NCBI GenBank assembly: GCA_964407285.1
Contig: CAYOVG010000038.1
Span: 1-28,728, forward strand
Direction: 5' to 3'
DNA length: 28,728 bases
Source: CAYOVG01 sp964407285
GTDB lineage: Bacteria; Desulfobacterota; Syntrophobacteria; Syntrophobacterales; Syntrophobacteraceae
Below, piece after piece: positions 8,617 through 14,619 of the stretch (position 1 is its first letter; each line of letters starts with the position of its first letter). The position numbers were made by a program, and so were the translations under genes. The notes under the pieces are model-generated. The model saw only the letters and a list, made by a program, of their open reading frames with translations, was not told where the DNA came from and ran no database searches.

Positions 8617-9066
8617 ATGGAGAACCGTAAGAATGATAGATTGAGGGGAAGGGGGGAGAAATCCCGCAAGGGTTTCACTCTTATCGAGCTGTTGATCGTT
8701 ATGATCATTTTGGGGTTGTTGGCGTCGCTGGTTGCGCCCAAGATGTTCCAGAAGGTGGGGTCGTCGAAACAGAAGGCCGCGAAGACCCAGATTTCCATGC
8801 TGGGTACGGCGTTGGACGCTTTTCGCCTGGACGCGGGAAGATACCCTACCACGGAGGAAGGATTGGCGGCTCTGCGGCAGAAACCGGGCAACATCGAGTC
8901 CTGGGACGGCCCTTACCTTCCCAAGGAGATCCCCAATGACCCCTGGGGACACTCGTACTCTTACAGGAGCCCGGGGGAGCATGGTGAGTACGATCTCTAC
9001 TCCAAGGGAGGGGACAACACAGAAGGCGGCGAAGCCGAGAACGCCGACGTGACGAGTTGGGAGTAG
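8617..9066 (+). CDS. gspG: Type II secretion system major pseudopilin GspG
   Basis: A 149-residue class III prepilin-like protein. A basic leader of 19 residues ends KG, and prepilin peptidase would cleave before Phe20 of FTLIELLIVMIILGLLASL; Glu at mature position 5 is present. After the N-terminal helix come the GspG hallmarks YPTTEEGLAAL near 77, GPYLPKEIPNDPWG near 100, and the C-terminal Ca-loop-like region with DLYSKGGDNTEGG. Together these distinguish it from type IV pilins and minor pseudopilins. The ATG follows GGAGAAAGG; a TTG further upstream lies in the -35 box and was rejected. No other gsp genes flank it, so it is an orphan locus, either belonging to a type II system encoded elsewhere or used in a minimal pseudopilus. 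Confidence 0.92.
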   Translation: MENRKNDRLRGRGEKSRKGFTLIELLIVMIILGLLASLVAPKMFQKVGSSKQKAAKTQISMLGTALDAFRLDAGRYPTTEEGLAALRQKPGNIESWDGPYLPKEIPNDPWGHSYSYRSPGEHGEYDLYSKGGDNTEGGEAENADVTSWE

Positions 9067-9123
9067 GCGGGCGTGCTGTTCGGATGCTGACCGTGAAATG
9101 GACCGGACCGAAGGTGTTTTCCC

Positions 9124-9153
9124 TTGACTTCCCTTGCTGGGAGCGGGTACAAC
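9124..9153 (+). promoter_or_regulatory. Promoter for tRNA-Leu
   Basis: A -35 TTGACT at 9124-9129 and a -10 TACAAC at 9148-9153 are separated by 18 bases and lie about 31 bases before the mature tRNA 5' end. Confidence 0.5.
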
Positions 9154-9184
9154 CTCTGTCGGCGGGGGTAATTCTCCTCCTGAT

Positions 9185-9267
9185 GCGAGAGTGGCGGAAC
9201 TGGCAGACGCACTGGACTTAGGATCCAGCGGGCAACCGTAGGGGTTCGACTCCCCTCTCTCGCACCA
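9185..9267 (+). tRNA. tRNA-Leu, anticodon UAG
   Basis: A complete 83-base cloverleaf. The acceptor stem GCGAGAG (9185-9191) pairs perfectly with CTCTCGC (9257-9263), followed by the discriminator A and an encoded CCA. The anticodon stem CTGGA/TCCAG holds the loop CTTAGGA with anticodon TAG at 9219-9221. The extended variable arm and the GGTTCGA T-loop confirm a class II tRNA of leucine type reading CUN codons. Confidence 0.97.
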
Positions 9268-9390
9268 GGCCGCATGAAATCCAGGGTTTCGGGGATAAGC
9301 CGAAGCCCTTTCTCATTGAGTTCAACTCGCTGGTCCTCTGAAAGCAACATCTTCGTAGCAGAACTCAGCCCCATTTCGAGCAACCTTCAA

Positions 9391-9642
9391 GTGACAGTGA
9401 AAGAAAAGAGCAAGAATGCCGTTGAGATAATACATCGCCGCTGCATCTGCGATGATGCGGAGTGAAAGGCCTCTCTGCAGACCGAACGCATCAATGCGGA
9501 GGTCGCTCGCATGGTCTACGATTTGATGCGGGATGTCGGCCTCACACAGAAAGAACTTGCGGAGCCGGTCGGAACAACTCAATCGGTCGTCGGCAGGCTC
9601 GAAGACGCCGGCTATGAAGGGCATCCCTGGAGAGGAGAGTGA
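9391..9642 (+). pseudogene. Decayed XRE-family antitoxin (HigA-like)
   Basis: In a single frame from about the GTG at 9391, the conceptual protein runs NAVEIIHRR, DDAE, then an in-frame TGA (9463-9465), then INAEVARMVYDL, LTQKELAE, VGTTQSVVGRLEDAGYEGH, ending at a TGA at 9640-9642. This closely resembles helix-turn-helix antitoxins whose core reads LSQ-x-ELA-x-VGTT-x-SVI-RLEDADYEGHSL-ML. The stop in the N-terminal part and loss of the C-terminal part after YEGH indicate a pseudogene. No partner toxin is recognisable on either side. Its position about 120 bases behind a tRNA gene suggests a remnant of an integrated element. Bases 9268-9390 and 9643-9824 hold nothing else that I can support. 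Confidence 0.7.
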
Positions 9643-9824
9643 CATGCAGTTGTTCCCAAATGCTCATCGATCTTTCGTTCCCGACTCTGAAGGCTTATCC
9701 CTTCGGTGTTACGGCACAGGGATTTGAAGATTTGAGGCGTACCGCAAGTTGAGGGCATGATCTCATCACAAGAACACAGTACACAAATGCACAGTACACG
9801 CACACAACTTGAGTCGCACCGCCC

Positions 9825-11483
9825 ATGATGGACATGATGGACCCCGAGGGACCTCTTCTCATCGCACAGGTGGATATCCCGGGCTCGATCGAGCACGCCG
9901 GGGACTACTACTACCGCACCTACGCTCCGGGGGTCTCCATGGCCCGGCAACCCGGCGTCCACGTCGTCAATTGCTCGAATGAAAACCGCCTGAGGGACGT
10001 CATCTTTCGCGCCGCGGACGTACTGGTGCTGAACCTCATCTGCGACCCCGACCTGCTTCCGCTGATCCGGTACAGGCAAAGAGCCGGAAAGCTGACCGTT
10101 TTCGAGTTGAACGACGACATCTTCAACCTTCCGCCCTGCAATCCCCGTTACGGCTTCTACAATTCCGAAAACGTCCATGTCGTTGAAATGCTGGCGCGTT
10201 CCTGCGACGCCATGCAGTTCAGCAGCGATGTCCTGCGCGGCCGTTACGGGCATTGGAACCCGGCGTCGATAACCTTTCCGAACCATATTCTGAACGCGCC
10301 CGGGCCCAGGAGGCACGCCAGGAAGGATCATGTGGCCGTCGGGTGGGGAGGGTCGGCCGGGCACCTCGAGGATATGCGGGAGATAGCGTCGTCGCTGACC
10401 GCATGGATTCTGACCCGTGAGGACGTCGGACTCCATTTGATGTGCGCCGATTCCATATGGGAACTCTTCTCCGCCGTTCCGGAGCACCGCAAGAGGAAGT
10501 TCGAGACGGGGTCGATTTCGGACTACTACCGGTTCCTGCGGACCCTGGATATCGGCATGGCGCCCCTGGAAGACAACGCCTACAACCAGGGACGCTCCGA
10601 CATCAAATTCGTCGAATACGCCGCGCACGGCGTGGCGCCGGTGGTCCAGGCCGTGGGACCGTATGTCCGGTCCGTCGAGGATGGAGTAACCGGGTTCCTG
10701 TTCGAAAACATCAGCCGGATGATTTCGATTCTCGACATGCTGTGCGACGACATGCATACTCGCGTGCGCGTCTCCGTCGCCGCCCGTGATTACGTGATGA
10801 GTGAGCGGCTTTTCCTGAACAGGGGAGGGGAGCGGCTGGAGTTCTATCGAAAGGGACTTGCCGGACTTTTGCATACGCACGGTCGGGCGCATGATGCTCA
10901 CGACGGGCGGAGCCGTGATGCTCATGGATGGCGTAGCTATAATGCTCATGGAGGGCGGAGCGGGGAGGACGGGGGACCGGGGAGGACCGCGGGGGCCGGA
11001 GTCGCCGTGAGCGCGGAGGCTGCGGCGCGACCGGCGGTTTCCGAAGACCGGGGCGGCGCGCACGCTCCGGATGTGTTCCGAAGGCTTTGCGACGCGGAGG
11101 GAGCGAGGTCCGAAGGGCGGCACTTGCTCCTGCTGCCGACCGCCTTCGAGCTGGCCTTGAGGGACGCTCTTTATGTCATGCAGCAGCCCGAATCCGTTTC
11201 CATCCGGGAAGACCACGCGACGGTCGCCTCCCGCCTGTACGAAAGCGCCGCGGCGCTTGAACCGGCGAATTACCTTCCGCACCTCTACGGGGCTTACTGC
11301 TCCGGCAATACCGTCCGTTCCCTCGGCAGGGCCGTGCAATTGAATCCCGACTCCATCCGGGCGTGGGATTTGCTCGGATTGGAGTTCCTGAGACTTGGAC
11401 AGCCCGAAAACGCATCGCGGTGTTTCTCGATGGCTTCAAATCTCTTCCCCGAGTACAGACCTTCCTGGCGGCGAGACCGGTGA
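9825..11483 (+). CDS. Glycosyltransferase (GT4-like) with repeat linker and TPR-like C-terminus
   Basis: A 552-residue protein. Residues about 10-350 form a two-lobed glycosyltransferase of GT4 type. The donor-binding motif is DIKFVEYAAHGVAPVV (Lys261, Glu264), followed by VEDGVTGFLFEN. The N-terminal lobe shows ADVLVLNLICDPDLLPLIRY and FELNDDIFNLPP. Residues 357-380 are three octapeptide repeats, followed by a Gly/Ala-rich linker to about 410. The final 140 residues (YESAAALEPANYLPHLYGAY, LNPDSIRAWDLLGLEFLRLG, PENASRCFSMA) look like degenerate TPR helices. Sugar substrate is unknown; protein or cell-surface glycosylation is possible. The start is uncertain because ATGs occur at 9825, 9828, 9834 and 9837 without a clear ribosome site. 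It stands alone, next to the tRNA/antitoxin remnant. Confidence 0.8.
   Translation: MMDMMDPEGPLLIAQVDIPGSIEHAGDYYYRTYAPGVSMARQPGVHVVNCSNENRLRDVIFRAADVLVLNLICDPDLLPLIRYRQRAGKLTVFELNDDIFNLPPCNPRYGFYNSENVHVVEMLARSCDAMQFSSDVLRGRYGHWNPASITFPNHILNAPGPRRHARKDHVAVGWGGSAGHLEDMREIASSLTAWILTREDVGLHLMCADSIWELFSAVPEHRKRKFETGSISDYYRFLRTLDIGMAPLEDNAYNQGRSDIKFVEYAAHGVAPVVQAVGPYVRSVEDGVTGFLFENISRMISILDMLCDDMHTRVRVSVAARDYVMSERLFLNRGGERLEFYRKGLAGLLHTHGRAHDAHDGRSRDAHGWRSYNAHGGRSGEDGGPGRTAGAGVAVSAEAAARPAVSEDRGGAHAPDVFRRLCDAEGARSEGRHLLLLPTAFELALRDALYVMQQPESVSIREDHATVASRLYESAAALEPANYLPHLYGAYCSGNTVRSLGRAVQLNPDSIRAWDLLGLEFLRLGQPENASRCFSMASNLFPEYRPSWRRDR
10893..10964 (+). repeat. Three in-frame 24-base tandem repeats
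   Basis: Units start at 10893, 10917 and 10941 and encode DAHDGRSR, DAHGWRSY and NAHGGRSG. They separate the glycosyltransferase domain from the linker and look like replication-slippage expansion of a flexible linker. Confidence 0.8.
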
Positions 11484-11528
11484 AGTCGGTAAAATACGGC
11501 GCCGCCCTGCCGCCATCCATTTTCTTGC

Positions 11529-11556
11529 TTGACATGGAGCTTCTGTTTTCTTTAAG
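11529..11556 (+). promoter_or_regulatory. Promoter of the pheA-aroDEA operon leader
   Basis: A perfect -35 TTGACA at 11529-11534 is followed after 16 bases by TTTAAG at 11551-11556 as the most plausible -10. Transcription would start near 11563, about 40 bases before the leader-peptide ATG. The -10 is weak, so the exact assignment is uncertain. Confidence 0.5.
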
Positions 11557-11602
11557 CTAATAGCCGGGTAGTTAGGATACCTCAAGCAGAAATGGACGAC
11601 GA

Positions 11603-11680
11603 ATGGGCCGGGGCTATTGCGGGTTTTATTTCTACTATTTTTATTACGGATATGCGACTATCCGGCCGGCCCGCCTTTGA
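11603..11680 (+). CDS. Tyr/Phe-rich leader peptide of the aromatic operon attenuator
   Basis: A 25-codon open frame beginning MGRGYCG and containing the run FYFYYFYYGY, ending at TGA 11678-11680. Ten of the thirteen residues from 5 to 17 are aromatic: seven Tyr and three Phe. Such a composition by chance in a GC-rich genome is very unlikely, and it lies between a TTGACA promoter and a perfect terminator hairpin directly upstream of pheA. It therefore has all the marks of a ribosome-stalling leader peptide. The analogous E. coli pheA leader is Phe-rich; here Tyr predominates. The weak point is the ribosome site: only GGACGACGA precedes the ATG. Another frame starting at ATG 11592 overlaps it but has no amino acid bias. 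Confidence 0.8.
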   Translation: MGRGYCGFYFYYFYYGYATIRPARL

Positions 11681-11712
11681 TGTTGTGACGACGAAACCGA
11701 AAACGCAACCAT

Positions 11713-11750
11713 AAAGCCGCGGGACGTGCATCCCGCGGCTTTTTTGTTTT
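11713..11750 (+). terminator. Attenuator terminator upstream of pheA, with competing antiterminator
   Basis: AAAGCCGCGGGA (11713-11724) and TCCCGCGGCTTT (11731-11742) form a perfect 12-bp stem with a six-base loop, followed by more T residues: a strong intrinsic terminator 33 bases before the pheA start. The upstream segment CCCGCCTTT (11670-11678) can pair with AAAG plus GCGGG of the terminator's left arm (two-base bulge), giving an antiterminator. That segment can in turn pair with GCGGG at 11619-11623, at the beginning of the Tyr/Phe codons, or with GGGCCGG at 11605-11611. A ribosome at the leader stop codon would cover the antiterminator segment. Confidence 0.85.
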
Positions 11751-11782
11751 TACGGGGGCATGTTCCGGCAGGGGGAACGAGC

Positions 11783-12946
11783 GTGGAAAGCAATGAACTG
11801 AAACCATTGCGGGAAGAGATCGACAAGCTGGATGTCCGTATCCTTCAGCTCATCAACGAACGTATGGCGCTGGTCAAGGAAGTCGGCCGCATCAAAGCCC
11901 GGCGGGGGCTGGCGCTGTTCGATCCGAGCAGGGAGGAGGCCATCTACGACCGCCTTTCCAAGGTGAACGCGGGGCCGCTCACGAACGCCTCCGTACGCGC
12001 TATCTACCGGGAGATCATGGCCGCATCCAGGCTTTTGCAGTATCGGCTGCGGGTCGCCTTCGTGGGGCCGGAGTGGACCTATTCCCACCTTGCGGCCATC
12101 TCGCTCTACGGCCACTCGGCGGAATACCTCCCCATGACCGTGCTGGAGGACGTCTTCGATGCGGTGCTCAAGGGAAAGGCCCACGTCGGAGTGGTCCCCA
12201 TCGAGAACTCCCTCGAGGGCGGAGTGGGCCGCACCATAGATCTCATGTATGAAATGGATCTGAAGGTGGTGCAGGAGTGCTACTTCGAAGTGGCGTACTA
12301 CCTGGCCGGCGGTCGGGAGGCGCCGGAGGGCGGCATAACGCGCATCTACGGGCATCCCCAGGGATTTGCCCAGTGCCGCGGGTGGCTCCTGGAGAACTAC
12401 CGGAAGGCGGAATGGCACGAATGCGTCTCCACGGCGCAAGCCGCGCAGCAGGCGAGGTCCGATCCATCGAGCGCCGCGATCTGCAACCTCTATGCGGCCC
12501 ACCACTACGGGCTGCGCGTGCTCTACGAACGAATCGAGGACAGCCCCGGAAACGTTACCCGCTTTTTCGCCCTGGCGCCCACGATGAACCCGCCGACCGA
12601 AAACGACAAGACATCCGTTCTCTTCGCGCTTCCCGACAACCCCGGAGCGCTCCATGCGGCCCTGGAACCGTTCGTCAAGTGGCACGTCAATATGACCCGG
12701 ATCGAATCCCGCCCGAACCGTCTCTTCCCCTGGCAGTACGTCTTCTATGCCGAGATCGAGGGGCACTCCGAAGCCAAGGCCGTTCGGTACACTCTGAATG
12801 CGCTCCGGGAACACGCCAAGATCCTCAAGATTCTGGGATCGTACCCCAAGAGCGATCCGAAACGTCCAATCCGGGTGGAGAAGGAAGAAGTGAGGACGAA
12901 TATGCCCGGAGGAAATGTCGAGGTAAGTTCCGATGCAGCCGAATGA
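11783..12946 (+). CDS. pheA: Bifunctional chorismate mutase/prephenate dehydratase (P-protein)
   Basis: A 387-residue enzyme converting chorismate to prephenate and then phenylpyruvate, committing flux to phenylalanine. Residues 1-90 are an AroQ-type chorismate mutase (LREEIDKLDVRILQLINERM, later a VRAIYREIMAASR helix). Residues about 95-270 are prephenate dehydratase, with PIENSLEGGVGRTID and the catalytic GNVTRFF. Residues about 280-360 are a regulatory ACT domain (TSVLFALPDNPGALH and RIESRP), the site of Phe feedback. The start is GTG at 11783 behind AGGGGGA; an ATG at 11726 lies inside the terminator and was rejected. Oddities: the usual GPEGTxS reads GPEWTYS, and about 30 extra residues follow the ACT domain. 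It overlaps aroD by 14 bases. Confidence 0.96.
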   Translation: MESNELKPLREEIDKLDVRILQLINERMALVKEVGRIKARRGLALFDPSREEAIYDRLSKVNAGPLTNASVRAIYREIMAASRLLQYRLRVAFVGPEWTYSHLAAISLYGHSAEYLPMTVLEDVFDAVLKGKAHVGVVPIENSLEGGVGRTIDLMYEMDLKVVQECYFEVAYYLAGGREAPEGGITRIYGHPQGFAQCRGWLLENYRKAEWHECVSTAQAAQQARSDPSSAAICNLYAAHHYGLRVLYERIEDSPGNVTRFFALAPTMNPPTENDKTSVLFALPDNPGALHAALEPFVKWHVNMTRIESRPNRLFPWQYVFYAEIEGHSEAKAVRYTLNALREHAKILKILGSYPKSDPKRPIRVEKEEVRTNMPGGNVEVSSDAAE

Positions 12947-13703
12947 GCCGAACGAACCGAATGAAACGCGGAGCGAAACACGGGATCGGTCCGCCGTATC
13001 CACGCCCGCCGGCGGCAGGGCCGTCCTCTGCGGGTGCCTTGTGGACACTCCCGTCGAACAGCTCCCCGTCGTTTTGAACCATCCGGAACTGGACATGGTC
13101 GAATGGAGGCTCGATCGGTTCGCCGTTCCCAACGGACTCGCGAAAACGATCGATGCGTTGAATCTCCTGCGTAGCGGACCGCGCCTGCCGGTCCTGGCGA
13201 CGAACAGGCCGAAAGGGCAGGGCGGTGTTTTCGAAGGCGCGGAATCCGTCCGGATTGCCGTGCTGCACCAGGCCGTGGAGGCGGGAGCGGAATGGGTGGA
13301 CCTGGAGTGGGACGTACCGGACGAGGCGCTGGAGTCGTTCCGGACCTCCGGAGCGCGTTTGCTCCTCTCGTGCCACGATTTTTCCGGAACTCCCGATTCG
13401 GATAGTCTGAAACGCCTGCTCGAACTCATGGCAGGCCGGGGAACGGATGTCGTCAAGATCGTCACCACCGCGTTTGCCCCCGACGATCCCCTCCGTGTGC
13501 TGGACCTTATTTCCTTCGGAAAGCGTGAATTCGGAATCGATGTGATAGCGTTTTGCATGGACGCCGCCGGACGATGGAGCCGGGTCGTGAGTCTTCTCCT
13601 CGGAAGCCCGTGGGCGTACGTTCAGATGCCGGGGCAATCCGGTTCCGCGCCGGGGCAGTTCACGGCTTCGGAATTTCGCGAGTTATGGGAGCGAATGGCA
13701 TGA
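12933..13703 (+). CDS. aroD: 3-dehydroquinate dehydratase, type I
   Basis: A 256-residue class I dehydroquinase that dehydrates 3-dehydroquinate to 3-dehydroshikimate through a Schiff base. Key residues are visible: Glu57 and Arg59 in VEWRLDRF, catalytic His148 in SCHDF, and Schiff-base Lys175 in VVKIVTTA; the YVQMPGQSGSAPGQ substrate loop is near 230. The first 28 residues (NEPNEPNE and on) are a low-complexity extension encoded by a 9-base tandem repeat. The ATG lies 14 bases inside pheA with GAGG upstream, so translation is probably coupled. It overlaps aroE by four bases (ATGA). Confidence 0.96.
   Translation: MQPNEPNEPNETRSETRDRSAVSTPAGGRAVLCGCLVDTPVEQLPVVLNHPELDMVEWRLDRFAVPNGLAKTIDALNLLRSGPRLPVLATNRPKGQGGVFEGAESVRIAVLHQAVEAGAEWVDLEWDVPDEALESFRTSGARLLLSCHDFSGTPDSDSLKRLLELMAGRGTDVVKIVTTAFAPDDPLRVLDLISFGKREFGIDVIAFCMDAAGRWSRVVSLLLGSPWAYVQMPGQSGSAPGQFTASEFRELWERMA
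12939..12965 (+). repeat. Three 9-base tandem repeats across the pheA-aroD junction
   Basis: Units CCGAATGAG, CCGAACGAA and CCGAATGAA follow each other. The first unit holds the pheA stop codon (12944-12946), and in the aroD frame the units encode repeated Asn-Glu-Pro. Gain or loss of a unit keeps both frames. Confidence 0.75.
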
Positions 13704-14548
13704 TTCGTCCGGTGCAGACTGAACTTCTCCTCGCAATAGTGGGAAAACCGGTGGAGCACAGCCTGAGCCCGCTCATGATGAATGCCGCCCTCAGGGCCAT
13801 GAAGCTCCGGGCCGTGTATCTCGCCTTCGAAGTGGACGAGGGCTGCATCGACGATGCCCTGGCGAGCCTATCCCGCCTCGGGTTTCGCGGTCTCAGCGTC
13901 ACCATACCTCATAAGCAGTCGGTCTTTCGCCTGGCCGGGAGCCTGGATGAAACCGCGCGCGCGATCGGGGCGGTGAATACGCTTCGCTGGAACGGAGACC
14001 ATTGGGAAGGCCGCAATACGGACTGGATCGGCGTGGTGCAGGCCCTCAAGGGCGGAACGCCCGTTATCGCCGGCAAGCGGGCTGCGGTCATCGGGGCCGG
14101 AGGGGCCGCCAGGGCCGTCGTGTACGGCCTCATGCGCGAAGGGGCCGCGGTCACCGTTTCGAACCGTTCCATCGGTCGAGGCAAAGCGCTTGCCGACGAT
14201 TTCGGCGCCGAATTCATTCCCCTGGCGGACCTGGGACGGGAGCGGTTCGACATCGCGATCCAGTGTACGAGTGTGGGGCTCGGGGGATATGAGATCGACC
14301 CTCCTCTCGTACCCGTCTCGTTCTTCCACCCGGAGATGGTCGCCATGGATATCGTCTATCATCCCGTATGGACTATTTTTTTGCTTTCTGCTAAAAGGGC
14401 CGGATGCAGAGTCGTCTCGGGACTCAACATGCTGCTCCACCAGGGAGTGGCCCAACTGGAGTGGTGGCTCGATCAGAAGCCGCCTATATCGGTAATGGGT
14501 GAAGTTTTGGACAAACAGAGCGGTCTGACGGTGGACCTGATATATTGA
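13700..14548 (+). CDS. aroE: Shikimate dehydrogenase
   Basis: A 282-residue NADPH-dependent shikimate dehydrogenase reducing 3-dehydroshikimate to shikimate. Substrate-binding Ser21 and Ser23 lie in HSLSPLMMN, catalytic Lys72 in SVTIPHK, and Asp108 in GRNTDW. The nucleotide motif GAGGAARAV is near 132, and a NRS segment near 155 fits the NADP specificity loop. The C-terminal SGLNMLLHQG is typical. The ATG overlaps the aroD stop as ATGA and has GGGAGCG upstream; the open frame extends further 5' but inside aroD. Length is normal for the family. Confidence 0.97.
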   Translation: MIRPVQTELLLAIVGKPVEHSLSPLMMNAALRAMKLRAVYLAFEVDEGCIDDALASLSRLGFRGLSVTIPHKQSVFRLAGSLDETARAIGAVNTLRWNGDHWEGRNTDWIGVVQALKGGTPVIAGKRAAVIGAGGAARAVVYGLMREGAAVTVSNRSIGRGKALADDFGAEFIPLADLGRERFDIAIQCTSVGLGGYEIDPPLVPVSFFHPEMVAMDIVYHPVWTIFLLSAKRAGCRVVSGLNMLLHQGVAQLEWWLDQKPPISVMGEVLDKQSGLTVDLIY

Positions 14549-14619
14549 TGGGATGTATCGATATGACGTTCCAGGTTCGCATGCCGTCGAAGACCATCGA
14601 TGGTGCAAGGTGTTGTCGT

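Noticed and set aside
9268..9390. Possible gene fragment on the minus strand between the tRNA and the antitoxin remnant
   Set aside because: The conceptual peptide (for example LSEDQRVELNEKGLRL) looks protein-like, but I cannot match it to a family or to a toxin partner.
9612..11339. Long 575-codon minus-strand frame opposite the glycosyltransferase
   Set aside because: It is a GC-skewed shadow of the plus-strand gene, whose domain motifs are clear; the antisense protein has no recognisable features and is rich in Arg/Pro/Gly.
11592..11714. Alternative 40-codon frame in the pheA leader, starting at ATG 11592
   Set aside because: It overlaps the Tyr/Phe-rich frame but has no amino acid bias and no better ribosome site; its stop just before the terminator is probably coincidental.
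11750..13558. 602-codon minus-strand frame opposite pheA and aroD
   Set aside because: The plus strand carries conserved catalytic motifs throughout; the antisense frame spans two genes and shows no family signature.
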